Assembly: GCA_016215305.1 (NCBI GenBank)
Contig: JACRKI010000081.1
Coordinates: 1 to 21,421, forward strand
Reading direction: 5' to 3'
DNA: 21,421 nt
From: Candidatus Woesearchaeota archaeon
Lineage (GTDB): Archaea; Nanobdellota; Nanobdellia; Woesearchaeales; DSVV01
The first letter of the stretch is position 1. Each line of letters opens with the position of its first letter. Positions 13,014 to 20,172 of this stretch are shown here, piece after piece. Below the pieces are notes generated by a model, which saw nothing but the letters and a program-made list of their open reading frames with translations, did not search any database and was not told the origin of the DNA. The position numbers were made by a program, and so were the translations under genes.

Positions 13014-14213
13014 ATGAAACGCGCATTATTCTTCGGTGTCCTTGCTTCACAGGCATACGCTGCTGAGCCAACGAGTTCTCTTGATGATCTTTTCTTAATC
13101 AAAGATAAGATAAAGGTTGCTGATATGTACATGCAAAAACATATGCCCGGCAATGCCATGGTGCAATTGCTTGAGGCGAAGGGTATTGGAAATAATGCTT
13201 TTGATTCTGAATTAAATTCACGACTTCAGGCTGTGGACACTGTGCTCAGGAATACAAATGAGACCTATATCATTACTATGTATGTCAGAGACGACGCGCA
13301 AAGTGGACAAGGAAGTTTTCTTCAATCTGAACTCCTCGCCAAACATTATAGAAATGGTGTTTTCATGACTGAAACTGGCGGCAATTATACGTTTACTGTT
13401 GACATGCAAAGACTTCATATCGAGCAGACAGAATCATCCTTTTCTCGAATACTCCTTGTTCCTGTCGGACAAACACGGGTTCTTAATGGAGAATATACAG
13501 CTCTTCAGCAGAGAATTAATGTTGAGTGCCAGCAATATCTTGCTGCGCAGCAACAAGCGCAAGGCGCCGGCATTCAGGCAGTCGCGGGATTGGATACGAC
13601 TGTTAATTCTGCTAATTCCAATAATTTATGGGGAGTTGCTTTAGGCGTTACAAGCATGGTTGACGCGACAAACAGAAATAGTAACGCGATACGGACAAAT
13701 GCGACGTGCCAACAGGATATGAATCAACTCACCCAAATGCCCATGTATACCTCTGAAACACAAACGACTCCCACTCGTTATACAGAGACAACAAAAAGAA
13801 AAACCGCTGATTTAACAGTGAGATTTGATCTCAGTTCCAAGAAAGGAGTATCTTTATTCGCCAGTCCAAGCTTTACTGTTACTTTCTATAAAGAAGATCT
13901 CGCGCGGGATGAAATCGCTTCTTTAGGCATTGTCGGTGATCCTGCAGAATCTATTTCTGATGATGCAGTCGCCCGCGGTGTTTTATCCTCAGCAGCTGAT
14001 ACTATTTATTCAGCTCTTTCTCAAGGAGGCGGGCTGCAAGACGCGATTCTCTTCTGGAGAGCGCAAAACTCCCCTGGAGAGCAGGCAGTAGAATTGTACA
14101 GCCGTTTGTTTGTCCAAGGGCATACTCCTACATTGAAGCAGCGGGCAGAGGATTATATTCTTATGGCGTGTAAATCTCTTCATAAAGAAGATTTGGAATC
14201 ATTTAGTAAATGA
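13014..14213 (+). CDS. Secreted hypothetical protein, 399 aa
   Basis: The protein starts with a clear Sec signal peptide (MKRALFFGVLASQAYA, cleavage likely before AEP). No membrane helix follows, so it is probably released or surface-bound. Residues 82 (NET) and 124 (NYT) begin N-glycosylation sequons, with another NAT near residue 227. A glutamine-rich helix (QQYLAAQQQAQG) lies near 178-189, followed by an Asn/Thr/Ser-rich stretch (about 190-270) typical of exposed linkers. The last 130 residues are helical (residues 300-399). The TATA box is 26 bp upstream. No family is recognised. It may act with the divergent lipoprotein-like product. Confidence 0.65.
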   Translation: MKRALFFGVLASQAYAAEPTSSLDDLFLIKDKIKVADMYMQKHMPGNAMVQLLEAKGIGNNAFDSELNSRLQAVDTVLRNTNETYIITMYVRDDAQSGQGSFLQSELLAKHYRNGVFMTETGGNYTFTVDMQRLHIEQTESSFSRILLVPVGQTRVLNGEYTALQQRINVECQQYLAAQQQAQGAGIQAVAGLDTTVNSANSNNLWGVALGVTSMVDATNRNSNAIRTNATCQQDMNQLTQMPMYTSETQTTPTRYTETTKRKTADLTVRFDLSSKKGVSLFASPSFTVTFYKEDLARDEIASLGIVGDPAESISDDAVARGVLSSAADTIYSALSQGGGLQDAILFWRAQNSPGEQAVELYSRLFVQGHTPTLKQRAEDYILMACKSLHKEDLESFSK

Positions 14214-14249
14214 ATGTGGGAATGGGTAATTCCATTTCAGTCATTTGTC

Positions 14250-15497
14250 CTATTCCACTTCACTCGTATCTCTTGGATAAAAGAAATTCAATGTCCAATC
14301 CAACGCGACACGTATCTTGTTCTTCCAGCCATACAATTTTGTGAGGTAAATCGTTCTCCAAAGCCACCACGAGAAAAATCCTGAAAAATAAACATCCTTG
14401 ATTCCTGCAACTGCGAAATACTGTCCAACGCTAATCAAAAACCCATCCAATGAAAACACATACTCTTTCTGCTGTTTTCCAAAGCCGAGATTGTCAAGAG
14501 CATTATGCGCAATGATTGGCGCCTGCTTGACCGCGACCTGCGCAAGCATTGGCGCTTTTATTCCATTGACAATGAATGTGCTGCAATCTCCCAACGCAAA
14601 AATATTTTTGAGTTTCTCTTTTTTTTCTGCAATTAAAATATTTCCCTGCATATTTATTTCATAGGAGTTGTAGTGCTTTTTATCTATTGGAATAGTGTTC
14701 GCCGCGAATCCCGCTGTCCAGAAAATCAACGCAGCTTGTTTTTTTGTTCCATCCTTCAGTGTTATTTTTTCTCTCTCAACTTTTGTCACTTCGCTCTGAA
14801 GAGCAAGCGTGACGCCGAGCTTTTCGAGTCTTTTGCGGCATTCCGCAGAATAATACGCAGGCAGCATATCTAGAATTTCTTTGCCGCGATGCACAAGCAG
14901 AATTGTTATTTCCTTTTTTTCTATCTTTCCCTGATGTGATTTGACAAACGCGTCAATAAATTCGCTGAGTTCTCCCGCGAGTTCCACGCCTGTTGGTCCA
15001 GCGCCGATGATCGCGAACGTCAATTCCTTTTTTCTTTTTTCGTTTTTCTCGAGAAGAACCGCTTTCTCAAGCTGCGCAATCACTTTATTTCGTATTTGGT
15101 GCGCGTTTTGCAGGGTTCGCAGGGGAACAGTATATTCTTCTGCTCCTGGAATGGAAAAAAAATGCGCCCTAGAGCCTGTCGCGAGAATCAAGACATCGTA
15201 TGCAATGCAACAACTACTGCAGATAACCTGCTTTTGTTTGGTATCAATCTCCCTGACTTTTTCTTTCACAAAAATAAATGACGGATTCTTGAAAATGGTG
15301 TTAATGGGAACAATAATATTTTCTCTTGAAAGTCCGCCTGTCGCGACTTCATGCAGCATTGGGGTAAAAAGAAAATAATTATGCTCGCTGATCAGCGTGA
15401 CTTTCGCATTGATGTTTTTTCTTTTGATTTTCTTGAGAAGTTCTTTCGCGCAGCTGACTCCGCCAAATCCTCCACCGACGATGACAATTTGTTTCAT
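14250..15497 (-). CDS. ndh: Type II NADH dehydrogenase (NDH-2 family)
   Basis: The 415-aa flavoprotein moves electrons from NADH to quinone without pumping protons, on the inner face of the membrane. It has the FAD-binding VIVGGGFGG (residues 5-13), LILATGSRA (103-111), the NADH-binding IIGAGPTGVELAGEL (163-177) and IFALGDCSTF (near 300). The C-terminal WWLWRTIYLTKLYGWKNK and following amphipathic helix resemble the membrane-anchoring tail of NDH-2. Between strands, a CSSCC cluster (93-97) replaces the usual dG turn, which is unusual. The ATG at 15497 is preferred to the in-frame ATG at 15512, having a GGGG stretch in ribosome-site position. The upstream PAC2 gene ends 18 bp away, so it closes the translation operon. 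Sulfide:quinone reductase is a less likely alternative. Confidence 0.85.
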   Translation of the reverse strand: MKQIVIVGGGFGGVSCAKELLKKIKRKNINAKVTLISEHNYFLFTPMLHEVATGGLSRENIIVPINTIFKNPSFIFVKEKVREIDTKQKQVICSSCCIAYDVLILATGSRAHFFSIPGAEEYTVPLRTLQNAHQIRNKVIAQLEKAVLLEKNEKRKKELTFAIIGAGPTGVELAGELSEFIDAFVKSHQGKIEKKEITILLVHRGKEILDMLPAYYSAECRKRLEKLGVTLALQSEVTKVEREKITLKDGTKKQAALIFWTAGFAANTIPIDKKHYNSYEINMQGNILIAEKKEKLKNIFALGDCSTFIVNGIKAPMLAQVAVKQAPIIAHNALDNLGFGKQQKEYVFSLDGFLISVGQYFAVAGIKDVYFSGFFSWWLWRTIYLTKLYGWKNKIRVALDWTLNFFYPRDTSEVE

Positions 15498-15515
15498 AAA
15501 TAAACCCCGCATTCA

Positions 15516-16316
15516 TTATCCAATATAACTTTGCGGATTCTGGCCAACTGCTCCTTGCTTTTGCATTTCATCCATCATCTGCTGCGCAGTCTGGATAATT
15601 TCTTTCTCAAATTCTTTTATTTCCTTTTCCAGTTTATTGACGTCAAAGCTCAGATTTAATTTCTTTTGAAGCACGAGAAGGATTTCTTTGCTGCCTTTGA
15701 TGCCGACGTAATACGGCATTGCCAATGTTTCCGCGAGGAAACAAATCGCAGGAATTTTTCTGCTGAGACTTAAACCCAACAAGACGCCGGAAACTCCGAC
15801 AATCGGACCGACAACGCCATATAAATTTGGATTGACTGTTGTTCCTTTTTTGTAGCTGTCCACAATGGATTGCATATTTCCTGTGCAAAAAACCTTGGGA
15901 ACATCCGCAACTTCTTGGAGTCCAATGCCGCCAATGGTCATGATTTCTTTTCCTTTCATTTCCTGAAACATATCCAAAATCATGTCACAGAACTCATAAC
16001 ATGCTTCCTGTTCTGTTGGCTGCACATCGCCTGAAAGAAGAATGAGGTCAGGTGATTTTCCAGATCCTTTTTTGTAATACACTTCAATGCTCGGAAGTTC
16101 TATAAGATTTTTTTCTGTCACAAAGACCGTTTGCGGAAATGTGTATGAGTAGAATTGATACAATTTTTTTGCTTTGAGTTCATCAATCAGGAAATCAACA
16201 ACAATTTTTCCCACGTTTCCAATGCCAGGAAGCCCCACAAGAAGAATCGGCTTTTTGAGTGCTGGCATCTTCTTTTCAAAGCATTGGATTTGCCAGCGAG
16301 GACTTGCGCTTTTCAT
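15516..16316 (-). CDS. PAC2-family protein (COG2047-type)
   Basis: The 266-aa product belongs to the PAC2 family, related to eukaryotic proteasome-assembly chaperones and archaeal PbaA/PbaB-type proteins. ILLVGLPGIGNVGKIVVDFL (residues 24-43) is the characteristic first strand and glycine-rich loop. MTIGGIGLQEV (near 125-135) and YGVVGPIVGVSGVLLGLSL (near 161-179) are further conserved strands. AICFLAETLAMPYYVGIKGS (near 185-204) fits the family as well. The C-terminal 50 residues are a charged coiled coil (LEKEIKEFEKEI). AGGA lies 5 bases before the ATG at 16316. Archaea commonly carry this gene next to nop10, as here. Chaperone activity is inferred from the family only. Confidence 0.85.
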   Translation of the reverse strand: MKSASPRWQIQCFEKKMPALKKPILLVGLPGIGNVGKIVVDFLIDELKAKKLYQFYSYTFPQTVFVTEKNLIELPSIEVYYKKGSGKSPDLILLSGDVQPTEQEACYEFCDMILDMFQEMKGKEIMTIGGIGLQEVADVPKVFCTGNMQSIVDSYKKGTTVNPNLYGVVGPIVGVSGVLLGLSLSRKIPAICFLAETLAMPYYVGIKGSKEILLVLQKKLNLSFDVNKLEKEIKEFEKEIIQTAQQMMDEMQKQGAVGQNPQSYIG

Positions 16317-16337
16317 ATTCCTGGAGAAAATGTTCTG

Positions 16338-16517
16338 TTATATTAATCCTTCTATTTTTCTCTGCGCTGCCTTTACTTCTCTCCTGTATTGTCCATACTT
16401 ATCTTCTGGAGAAAATTTCGCAGGCTTTCTTTCTGCTGTCTTTTCTTTGCATTTTGGACAGAGTTGTTTCATGGTATATTCTTTGCAACCTGCGCAATAG
16501 AAAATATGTTTTGCCAT
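16338..16517 (-). CDS. nop10: Ribosome biogenesis protein Nop10
   Basis: This 59-aa protein is the small H/ACA ribonucleoprotein component Nop10, which with Cbf5, Gar1 and L7Ae guides RNA pseudouridylation. The N-terminal zinc ribbon has two CxxC pairs: C8-x2-C11 (FYCAGCKEYT) and C20-x2-C23 (LCPKCKEKT). PAKFSPEDKYGQYRRE (residues 32-47) is the signature that binds Cbf5. The end is a basic helix, and the length matches archaeal homologues (about 55-65). It follows aIF2alpha by 48 bp, a gap that contains a TATA box 28 bp before this ATG. The next gene starts 21 bp downstream. Confidence 0.96.
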   Translation of the reverse strand: MAKHIFYCAGCKEYTMKQLCPKCKEKTAERKPAKFSPEDKYGQYRREVKAAQRKIEGLI

Positions 16518-16540
16518 GATGGTTTGTATTATGAAGAGGG

Positions 16541-16550
16541 ATATAAATGT
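16541..16550 (-). promoter_or_regulatory. Internal TATA box upstream of nop10
   Basis: The minus strand reads ACATTTATAT, centred near 16545, 28 bp before the nop10 ATG. It suggests that nop10, PAC2 and ndh can be transcribed separately from rps27e and aIF2alpha. Confidence 0.5.
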
Positions 16551-16565
16551 ATTGTGAAAAAAATT

Positions 16566-17366
16566 CTACGCCGCTGCCTGCGCTTTCTTTTCTTCTCTGA
16601 TAAAAGAGAATGTTGCTTTTCCTTTTGGAACAGAAGTTTCCACTGCGTGAAGCACTTTGTTGAGCACCTGCTCTGCTTCCTTGTACTCTTCTCCCTTGAT
16701 AAGCACGTTGTACGCGCCGCCGCCGAGATACGTCATTTGCAAGACTTCCTTTCCCTGCGCAATGCCCGCAAGCAACGCATTTTTCACCAGTTCAACGCCA
16801 TTTGGCGCATAACTCTGCAGCATAATCTTTCCGCCAATATACACTTCTTTTGGTTTAATCCTCTGGATGACAATTTCACTGAGTTGTTTGATATATTGCG
16901 CCGGAACGCCAACATCTTCAAAAGAAACTTCATTCTTTATGAAATCCTGAAAGCATTGATGCAATAAAAGATAATGCTTGGAGATTGGCGTGTAGATTTC
17001 CTGATACAATTGCTCTGGCTTTTTTTTCAATTCCTGCGCAACCGCTTCAATAATCTTCTCTGCTTTTTGCTCCTGCTTTATTTCTTCCAGCTTTTTTCGC
17101 TTTTGGCCTTCATTGACTCGCCGCAATGAAAGATCAATGTAGCCGCGCTCCTGATTGATCCGCAGAACCATGCAAACAATTACTTTATCTTCCTTGACAA
17201 AATCACGGATGTTTCTGATTCTTCCCGGAGAAACTTCACTGATGTGAACCATCCCGCCTTTGTCAAACTCATCAAGCCGGACAAAAACTGAATGACTCTG
17301 CACTTTTGTGACTGTGCAAATAACTAATTCTCCTTCTTCAGGATACCCGCTTCGCCTGTAAAACAT
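16566..17366 (-). CDS. eif2a: Translation initiation factor aIF2, alpha subunit
   Basis: The 266-aa protein is the alpha subunit of archaeal IF2, which with beta and gamma subunits delivers initiator Met-tRNA to the small ribosomal subunit. The N-terminal S1 domain spans about residues 10-85 (GELVICTVTKVQSHSVFVRL; GGMVHISEVSPGRIRNIRDF), then a helical domain (about 90-175), then an alpha-beta domain binding the gamma subunit (PKEVYIGGKIMLQSYAPNGV to the end). The length is standard (about 265). AAGGTG precedes the ATG by about 7 bases. It starts 14 bp after rps27e in the conserved archaeal order. Confidence 0.97.
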   Translation of the reverse strand: MFYRRSGYPEEGELVICTVTKVQSHSVFVRLDEFDKGGMVHISEVSPGRIRNIRDFVKEDKVIVCMVLRINQERGYIDLSLRRVNEGQKRKKLEEIKQEQKAEKIIEAVAQELKKKPEQLYQEIYTPISKHYLLLHQCFQDFIKNEVSFEDVGVPAQYIKQLSEIVIQRIKPKEVYIGGKIMLQSYAPNGVELVKNALLAGIAQGKEVLQMTYLGGGAYNVLIKGEEYKEAEQVLNKVLHAVETSVPKGKATFSFIREEKKAQAAA

Positions 17367-17380
17367 TTCTGCACCTTATT

Positions 17381-17569
17381 TTATTCTAGAACTTCAAGAA
17401 TGCGCGCTTTGACATGCGATTTTCCGCCGCTTGGCTCCACCAATGGTTTCGCGCAGACAAGGCACTTGACCTGTGTCGCGCTTTTTCCGAACGTGATTTG
17501 TTCGTTCTTGCATTTTGGACAGCGGATCTTGACGAATTTGCTGCTTGATTCCCGGATTGTTTTTTTCAT
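17381..17569 (-). CDS. rps27e: Small-subunit ribosomal protein eS27
   Basis: The 62-aa zinc-ribbon ribosomal protein eS27 shows C18-x2-C21 (IRCPKCKNEQ) and C36-x2-C39 (VKCLVCAKPL), with the family segment EPSGGKSHVKARILEVLE at the C-terminus. It is a component of the small ribosomal subunit. GAGGAG lies upstream of the ATG in a leader of about 100 nt, measured from the TATA box at 17694-17704. The rpl44e gene that often precedes rps27e in archaea is absent here. The palindrome copy 2 lies in this leader near the predicted transcript start. Confidence 0.96.
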   Translation of the reverse strand: MKKTIRESSSKFVKIRCPKCKNEQITFGKSATQVKCLVCAKPLVEPSGGKSHVKARILEVLE

Positions 17570-17642
17570 TTTTAAAAATTCTCTCTCCTCGCGCTGCTCG
17601 GAAAGAATTTTTCACCTTGTTTTTTGTTCTTTCTCTTTATTC

Positions 17643-17676
17643 AAATCCTCCATGAGCTTGCGAATGTGAGGATTTT
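17643..17676. repeat. Palindromic repeat, copy 2
   Basis: ATCCTC pairs with GAGGAT, CAT with ATG and GC with GC around TT, with the same GA/GA mismatch as copy 1 at 3723-3758. Relative to copy 1, the T-A pair in the lower stem is replaced by C-G on both arms, so pairing is kept. It lies near the start of the predicted rps27e leader. Confidence 0.6.
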
Positions 17677-17693
17677 ATTTAAAAAACTGAACT

Positions 17694-17704
17694 GATTTAT
17701 AAAG
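17694..17704 (-). promoter_or_regulatory. TATA box for the rps27e operon
   Basis: The minus strand reads CTTTATAAATC. Initiation about 26 bp on, near 17673, gives a leader of roughly 100 nt that opens with the palindrome. An alternative AT-rich site lies at 17677-17686. Confidence 0.45.
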
Positions 17705-17711
17705 ATTTAGA

Positions 17712-17750
17712 GAAAAAATCACTGGTTGGAATTCAGAAAGTGATTTTTTC
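17712..17750 (-). terminator. Stem with T-run overlapping a small gene end
   Basis: Perfect 12-bp arms GAAAAAATCACT (17712-17723) and AGTGATTTTTTC (17739-17750) face across 15 bases. Either strand ends in a T-run. It contains the stop codon of the 17733-17938 fragment and may separate that locus from the rps27e promoter. Confidence 0.55.
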
Positions 17751-17938
17751 AAAATTCTCTTGGTGAAATGGAATAGTGCACTCCAAAAAGCGTTCACATA
17801 TCTCAATAAGATTCGCCTTAATTTGTTCTTTGAACCGCTTAAATTCTTCAATATTATATTTCACAATAGCCAAGTCTTCTATTCTTTCATCACTTTTGAA
17901 AAACTCATCTTTTTGAAGAAGAGAAAGTTATTTTTCAT
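17733..17938 (-). pseudogene. Small gene interrupted by a one-base frameshift
   Basis: From ATG 17938 the minus strand reads MKNNFLFFKK, then the frame runs into MSFSKV and a nearby stop. One base later the frame gives DEFFKSDERIEDLAIVKYNI, EEFKRFKEQIKANLIEICER and FLECTIPFHQENFEKITF, ending at a TGA. The shift falls at a run of five A (plus-strand T, 17910-17914). One more A would join both parts into an unbroken 68-aa charged protein. Options are a recent mutation, a sequencing error in the homopolymer, or programmed frameshifting. No family is recognised. Confidence 0.5.
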
Positions 17939-18025
17939 TATAAATGCTGCGAAATCTTCTTATTTGTTAGTCTTTGGTAATAAAAAACCCAAACTTATAT
18001 AAGCGAATATCGCCAGAAAACAGCA
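17751..18025. other. Spacer with the broken small gene and MgtE-like promoter
   Basis: Apart from the minus-strand fragment to 17938, I see only the AT-rich approach to the 18026 gene. An 80-codon plus-strand frame at 17760-18002 is rich in Phe, Leu, Ile and Lys and appears to be the shadow of the fragment. Confidence 0.5.
17994..18004 (+). promoter_or_regulatory. TATA box for the MgtE-like pair
   Basis: CTTATATAAGC, itself palindromic, is centred 27 bp before the ATG at 18026. Confidence 0.55.
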
Positions 18026-18586
18026 ATGCTCATGAAAAACCTTTTTGACAAAAACTTCAAAGAAATTCTTGGCTCTCAGATTGTTTCTGTCCTCGGCGGA
18101 CTTTTCGCGGGCGGCATTCTCGGCTACTACACAAAAAATATCCTTCTCATTCCAAGCATGCTCATCATTCTTCCTGGATTTCTCGAAATGCGGGCGAACA
18201 TCAGCGGACCTTTAGCGTCAAGATTAAGCTCCGGACTTTTTCTTGGCATCATTAACTCAAAAATGCGGGCAAAAAATAATGTGAGAATCCTAAACGGAAA
18301 TATTCTCGCGTCAGTCTTTCTCACTATTCTCGCCTGTCTTTTTCTTGGAACACTCGCGTTTCTCATGAACTATTTTGTCTTTCAAGTCTATACTCCAAAA
18401 CTTATTTTTATCCTTCTTATCGCGGGACTTATCGCAAACGCGATTGAACTTCCCTTCACTCTCCTCATTACTTTTTTTCTTTTTCGAAAAGGGCACGATC
18501 CAAATAATATCATGGGACCATTTCTTACCTCCCTTGGCGATATCACCAGCATTGTCGCGCTGCTCCTTGCACTGGTGATCATATGA
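18026..18586 (+). CDS. MgtE/SLC41-like divalent cation transporter half, first subunit
   Basis: The 186-aa protein has about five hydrophobic helices and resembles the membrane domain of MgtE/SLC41 magnesium transporters (COG1824-type permeases in archaea). IPSMLIILPGFLEMRANISG (residues 47-66) matches the P-x-L-x-G-N region of the pore, and HDPNNIMGPFLTSLGDITS (near 155-173) matches the second conserved segment, with acidic and asparagine residues for ion binding. The cytosolic N- and CBS domains of bacterial MgtE are absent. Its TGA overlaps the next ATG (ATGA), so both halves are translationally coupled and probably form one transporter. An alternative ATG is at 18032. Confidence 0.75.
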   Translation: MLMKNLFDKNFKEILGSQIVSVLGGLFAGGILGYYTKNILLIPSMLIILPGFLEMRANISGPLASRLSSGLFLGIINSKMRAKNNVRILNGNILASVFLTILACLFLGTLAFLMNYFVFQVYTPKLIFILLIAGLIANAIELPFTLLITFFLFRKGHDPNNIMGPFLTSLGDITSIVALLLALVII

Positions 18587-19314
18587 ATTTCCGCTTTACC
18601 AAAATTCTCAATAAAAAGATTGTAAAGAAACATTTACAGAAGCTACAGAATGTACTCAGACATAAGCATCATCCGCTTATTCATCAGATTCATCAAGTTC
18701 ACAAGATTTCCAGAAAAACATTGTTTTATGTCAAAGAGTATGGACCGCATAGCAATGTTCCCAAAACAATCCTCAAAGAAAGCATCAAAATTATTCTTCT
18801 CGCGTCATTGCTCAGTTCATTTGGCGGTTTCGCGCTTGAAGAAATCAAATCATTGTTCTTAACCATGATTCCCCTTATCATCCTTCTTCCTGCATTGAAT
18901 GACATGGTGGGAGATTATGGCACTATTGTTTCTGCGAGGTTCTCTACAATGCTGCATGAAGGACTGGTTGAGAAAAAATGGTGGAAAGAAGCAGCTGTTC
19001 AAAAATTGTTCTGGCAGATTATGATTACTGCATCAATTACCGCAATAATGAGCGCATTGATCGCACTCATTTTAACCGCAGTCATGGAACCCGGATCAAC
19101 ATTTACCGCGCTCTTCGCCGTGAAAATATTCGCGATTACGCTGATAGATGTTTTAGCGCTTGTCAGCATTTTATTTTTTGTCGCAATTATCGCCGGATTG
19201 CATTATTTCAATCTGAAAGAAGATCCCAATAATTTTTTGATTCCCATCACCACGTCTGTCGCTGATTTTGGAAATATGTTTGTCCTTGCTGTTTTGATTG
19301 TAGTGTTTTTTTAG
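18583..19314 (+). CDS. MgtE/SLC41-like divalent cation transporter half, second subunit
   Basis: The 243-aa partner begins with about 65 residues of basic, histidine-rich, soluble sequence (LRHKHHPLIHQIHQVHK near 25-41), which may bind metal on the inner face. Five membrane helices follow. LTMIPLIILLPALNDMVGDY (near 92-111) and KEDPNNFLIPITTSVADFGN (near 210-229) align with the same two pore segments as the first subunit. It overlaps that gene by four bases and ends in overlap with the protease gene on the other strand. Magnesium is the usual substrate; another divalent metal cannot be excluded. Confidence 0.75.
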   Translation: MNFRFTKILNKKIVKKHLQKLQNVLRHKHHPLIHQIHQVHKISRKTLFYVKEYGPHSNVPKTILKESIKIILLASLLSSFGGFALEEIKSLFLTMIPLIILLPALNDMVGDYGTIVSARFSTMLHEGLVEKKWWKEAAVQKLFWQIMITASITAIMSALIALILTAVMEPGSTFTALFAVKIFAITLIDVLALVSILFFVAIIAGLHYFNLKEDPNNFLIPITTSVADFGNMFVLAVLIVVFF

Positions 19315-20093
19315 ATACTCTCAGAAATACGGCGTTTATACGCTTCAATAAGTTTTAATCCCTGAATAATTTTCACACCAGATGTTATTTGATAATTTCC
19401 TCCACAAACAAGACCTGCGACGCGGCCATCAATGCTTAAAATAACTCCGCCAGAATCCCCGGGGATCGCCGCGAAGTCTGTAAAAAAATGATTTGTATAA
19501 ACTTTTTCAGGCTCGTTCTCAATGCGAAACTCAGTCTTATACTTCGCACGCGTAATAGAACCATCTCTCACTGAAAGTTTTCCATCCCGACGCGCAAGCA
19601 ACGTCGCGCGATCATTGCAAAGGACATTCGTATTATAAAACCTGTAATTTCTTGGTTTGCATTCCTTTGGAATTACTGCTTTGACCAGTGCCAAATCTTC
19701 TTTTTTTGCAGAAGCGCAAATTTTCTCAATGGGATACGAATTTCCATTATACACCTGAATTCTTGCTTGCTCCAATGGATGTCTTTCACTATTTTGAACG
19801 CAATGCAGCGCAGTCAAGAAATATCCGTCATCTGTAACAAGAATTCCATTGCTTGAATGCTGGCGATAATATCGTATCTCCACTAAACTCTCAGCGATAT
19901 TTTTTTGTGATTCTGCAGGCGTTAGTCCGTCCGCAAAGTAAATATTCTGAATAAAAGTATCAAGCGCCTGGACAAGTGCCCGCTTTCTATGAATTTCTTG
20001 AACAAAGCGGTCCACTATGCTTGGTCCACTTGCTGCTGCTGCTCGTTCTTTTAGTTTTCTTATTCTTCCAAAAAGATCATCACTATCTGTCAT
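19311..20093 (-). CDS. Cytosolic trypsin-like serine protease
   Basis: The 260-aa protein has the chymotrypsin-fold triad: H97 in FLTALHCV, D133 in KKEDLALVKA and S214 in PGDSGGVIL. It resembles the HtrA/trypsin family but lacks a signal peptide, membrane helix and PDZ domain, so a cytosolic role is likely. The first 70 residues are charged helices (DLFGRIRKLKERAAAASG), which could regulate or oligomerise it. The final 40 residues form the closing barrel strands. Cysteines C98, C126, C145, C159 and C230 are present but need not form disulfides inside the cell. It overlaps the MgtE-like gene tail by 4 bp and has a TATA-like box 28 bp upstream. Confidence 0.85.
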   Translation of the reverse strand: MTDSDDLFGRIRKLKERAAAASGPSIVDRFVQEIHRKRALVQALDTFIQNIYFADGLTPAESQKNIAESLVEIRYYRQHSSNGILVTDDGYFLTALHCVQNSERHPLEQARIQVYNGNSYPIEKICASAKKEDLALVKAVIPKECKPRNYRFYNTNVLCNDRATLLARRDGKLSVRDGSITRAKYKTEFRIENEPEKVYTNHFFTDFAAIPGDSGGVILSIDGRVAGLVCGGNYQITSGVKIIQGLKLIEAYKRRISESI

Positions 20094-20114
20094 CTGCCTA
20101 AGAAAAAGAGAGCT

Positions 20115-20127
20115 CCTTAAAAATATT
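20115..20127 (-). promoter_or_regulatory. TATA-like box for the serine protease
   Basis: The minus strand reads AATATTTTTAAGG, centred near 20121, 28 bp before the ATG at 20093. Confidence 0.4.
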
Positions 20128-20172
20128 CTCCTAAATAACTACTGTTGGGGAACAACCTTCTCTTTTTCATGT

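Noticed and set aside
14214..14249. GGAATGGG/CCATTCC-like pairing between two convergent genes
   Set aside because: The pairing is short and imperfect; it could be a weak terminator but is not distinguishable from chance.
17760..18002. Plus-strand 80-codon ORF
   Set aside because: It is antisense to the more protein-like minus-strand fragment and overlaps the TATA region of the 18026 gene.
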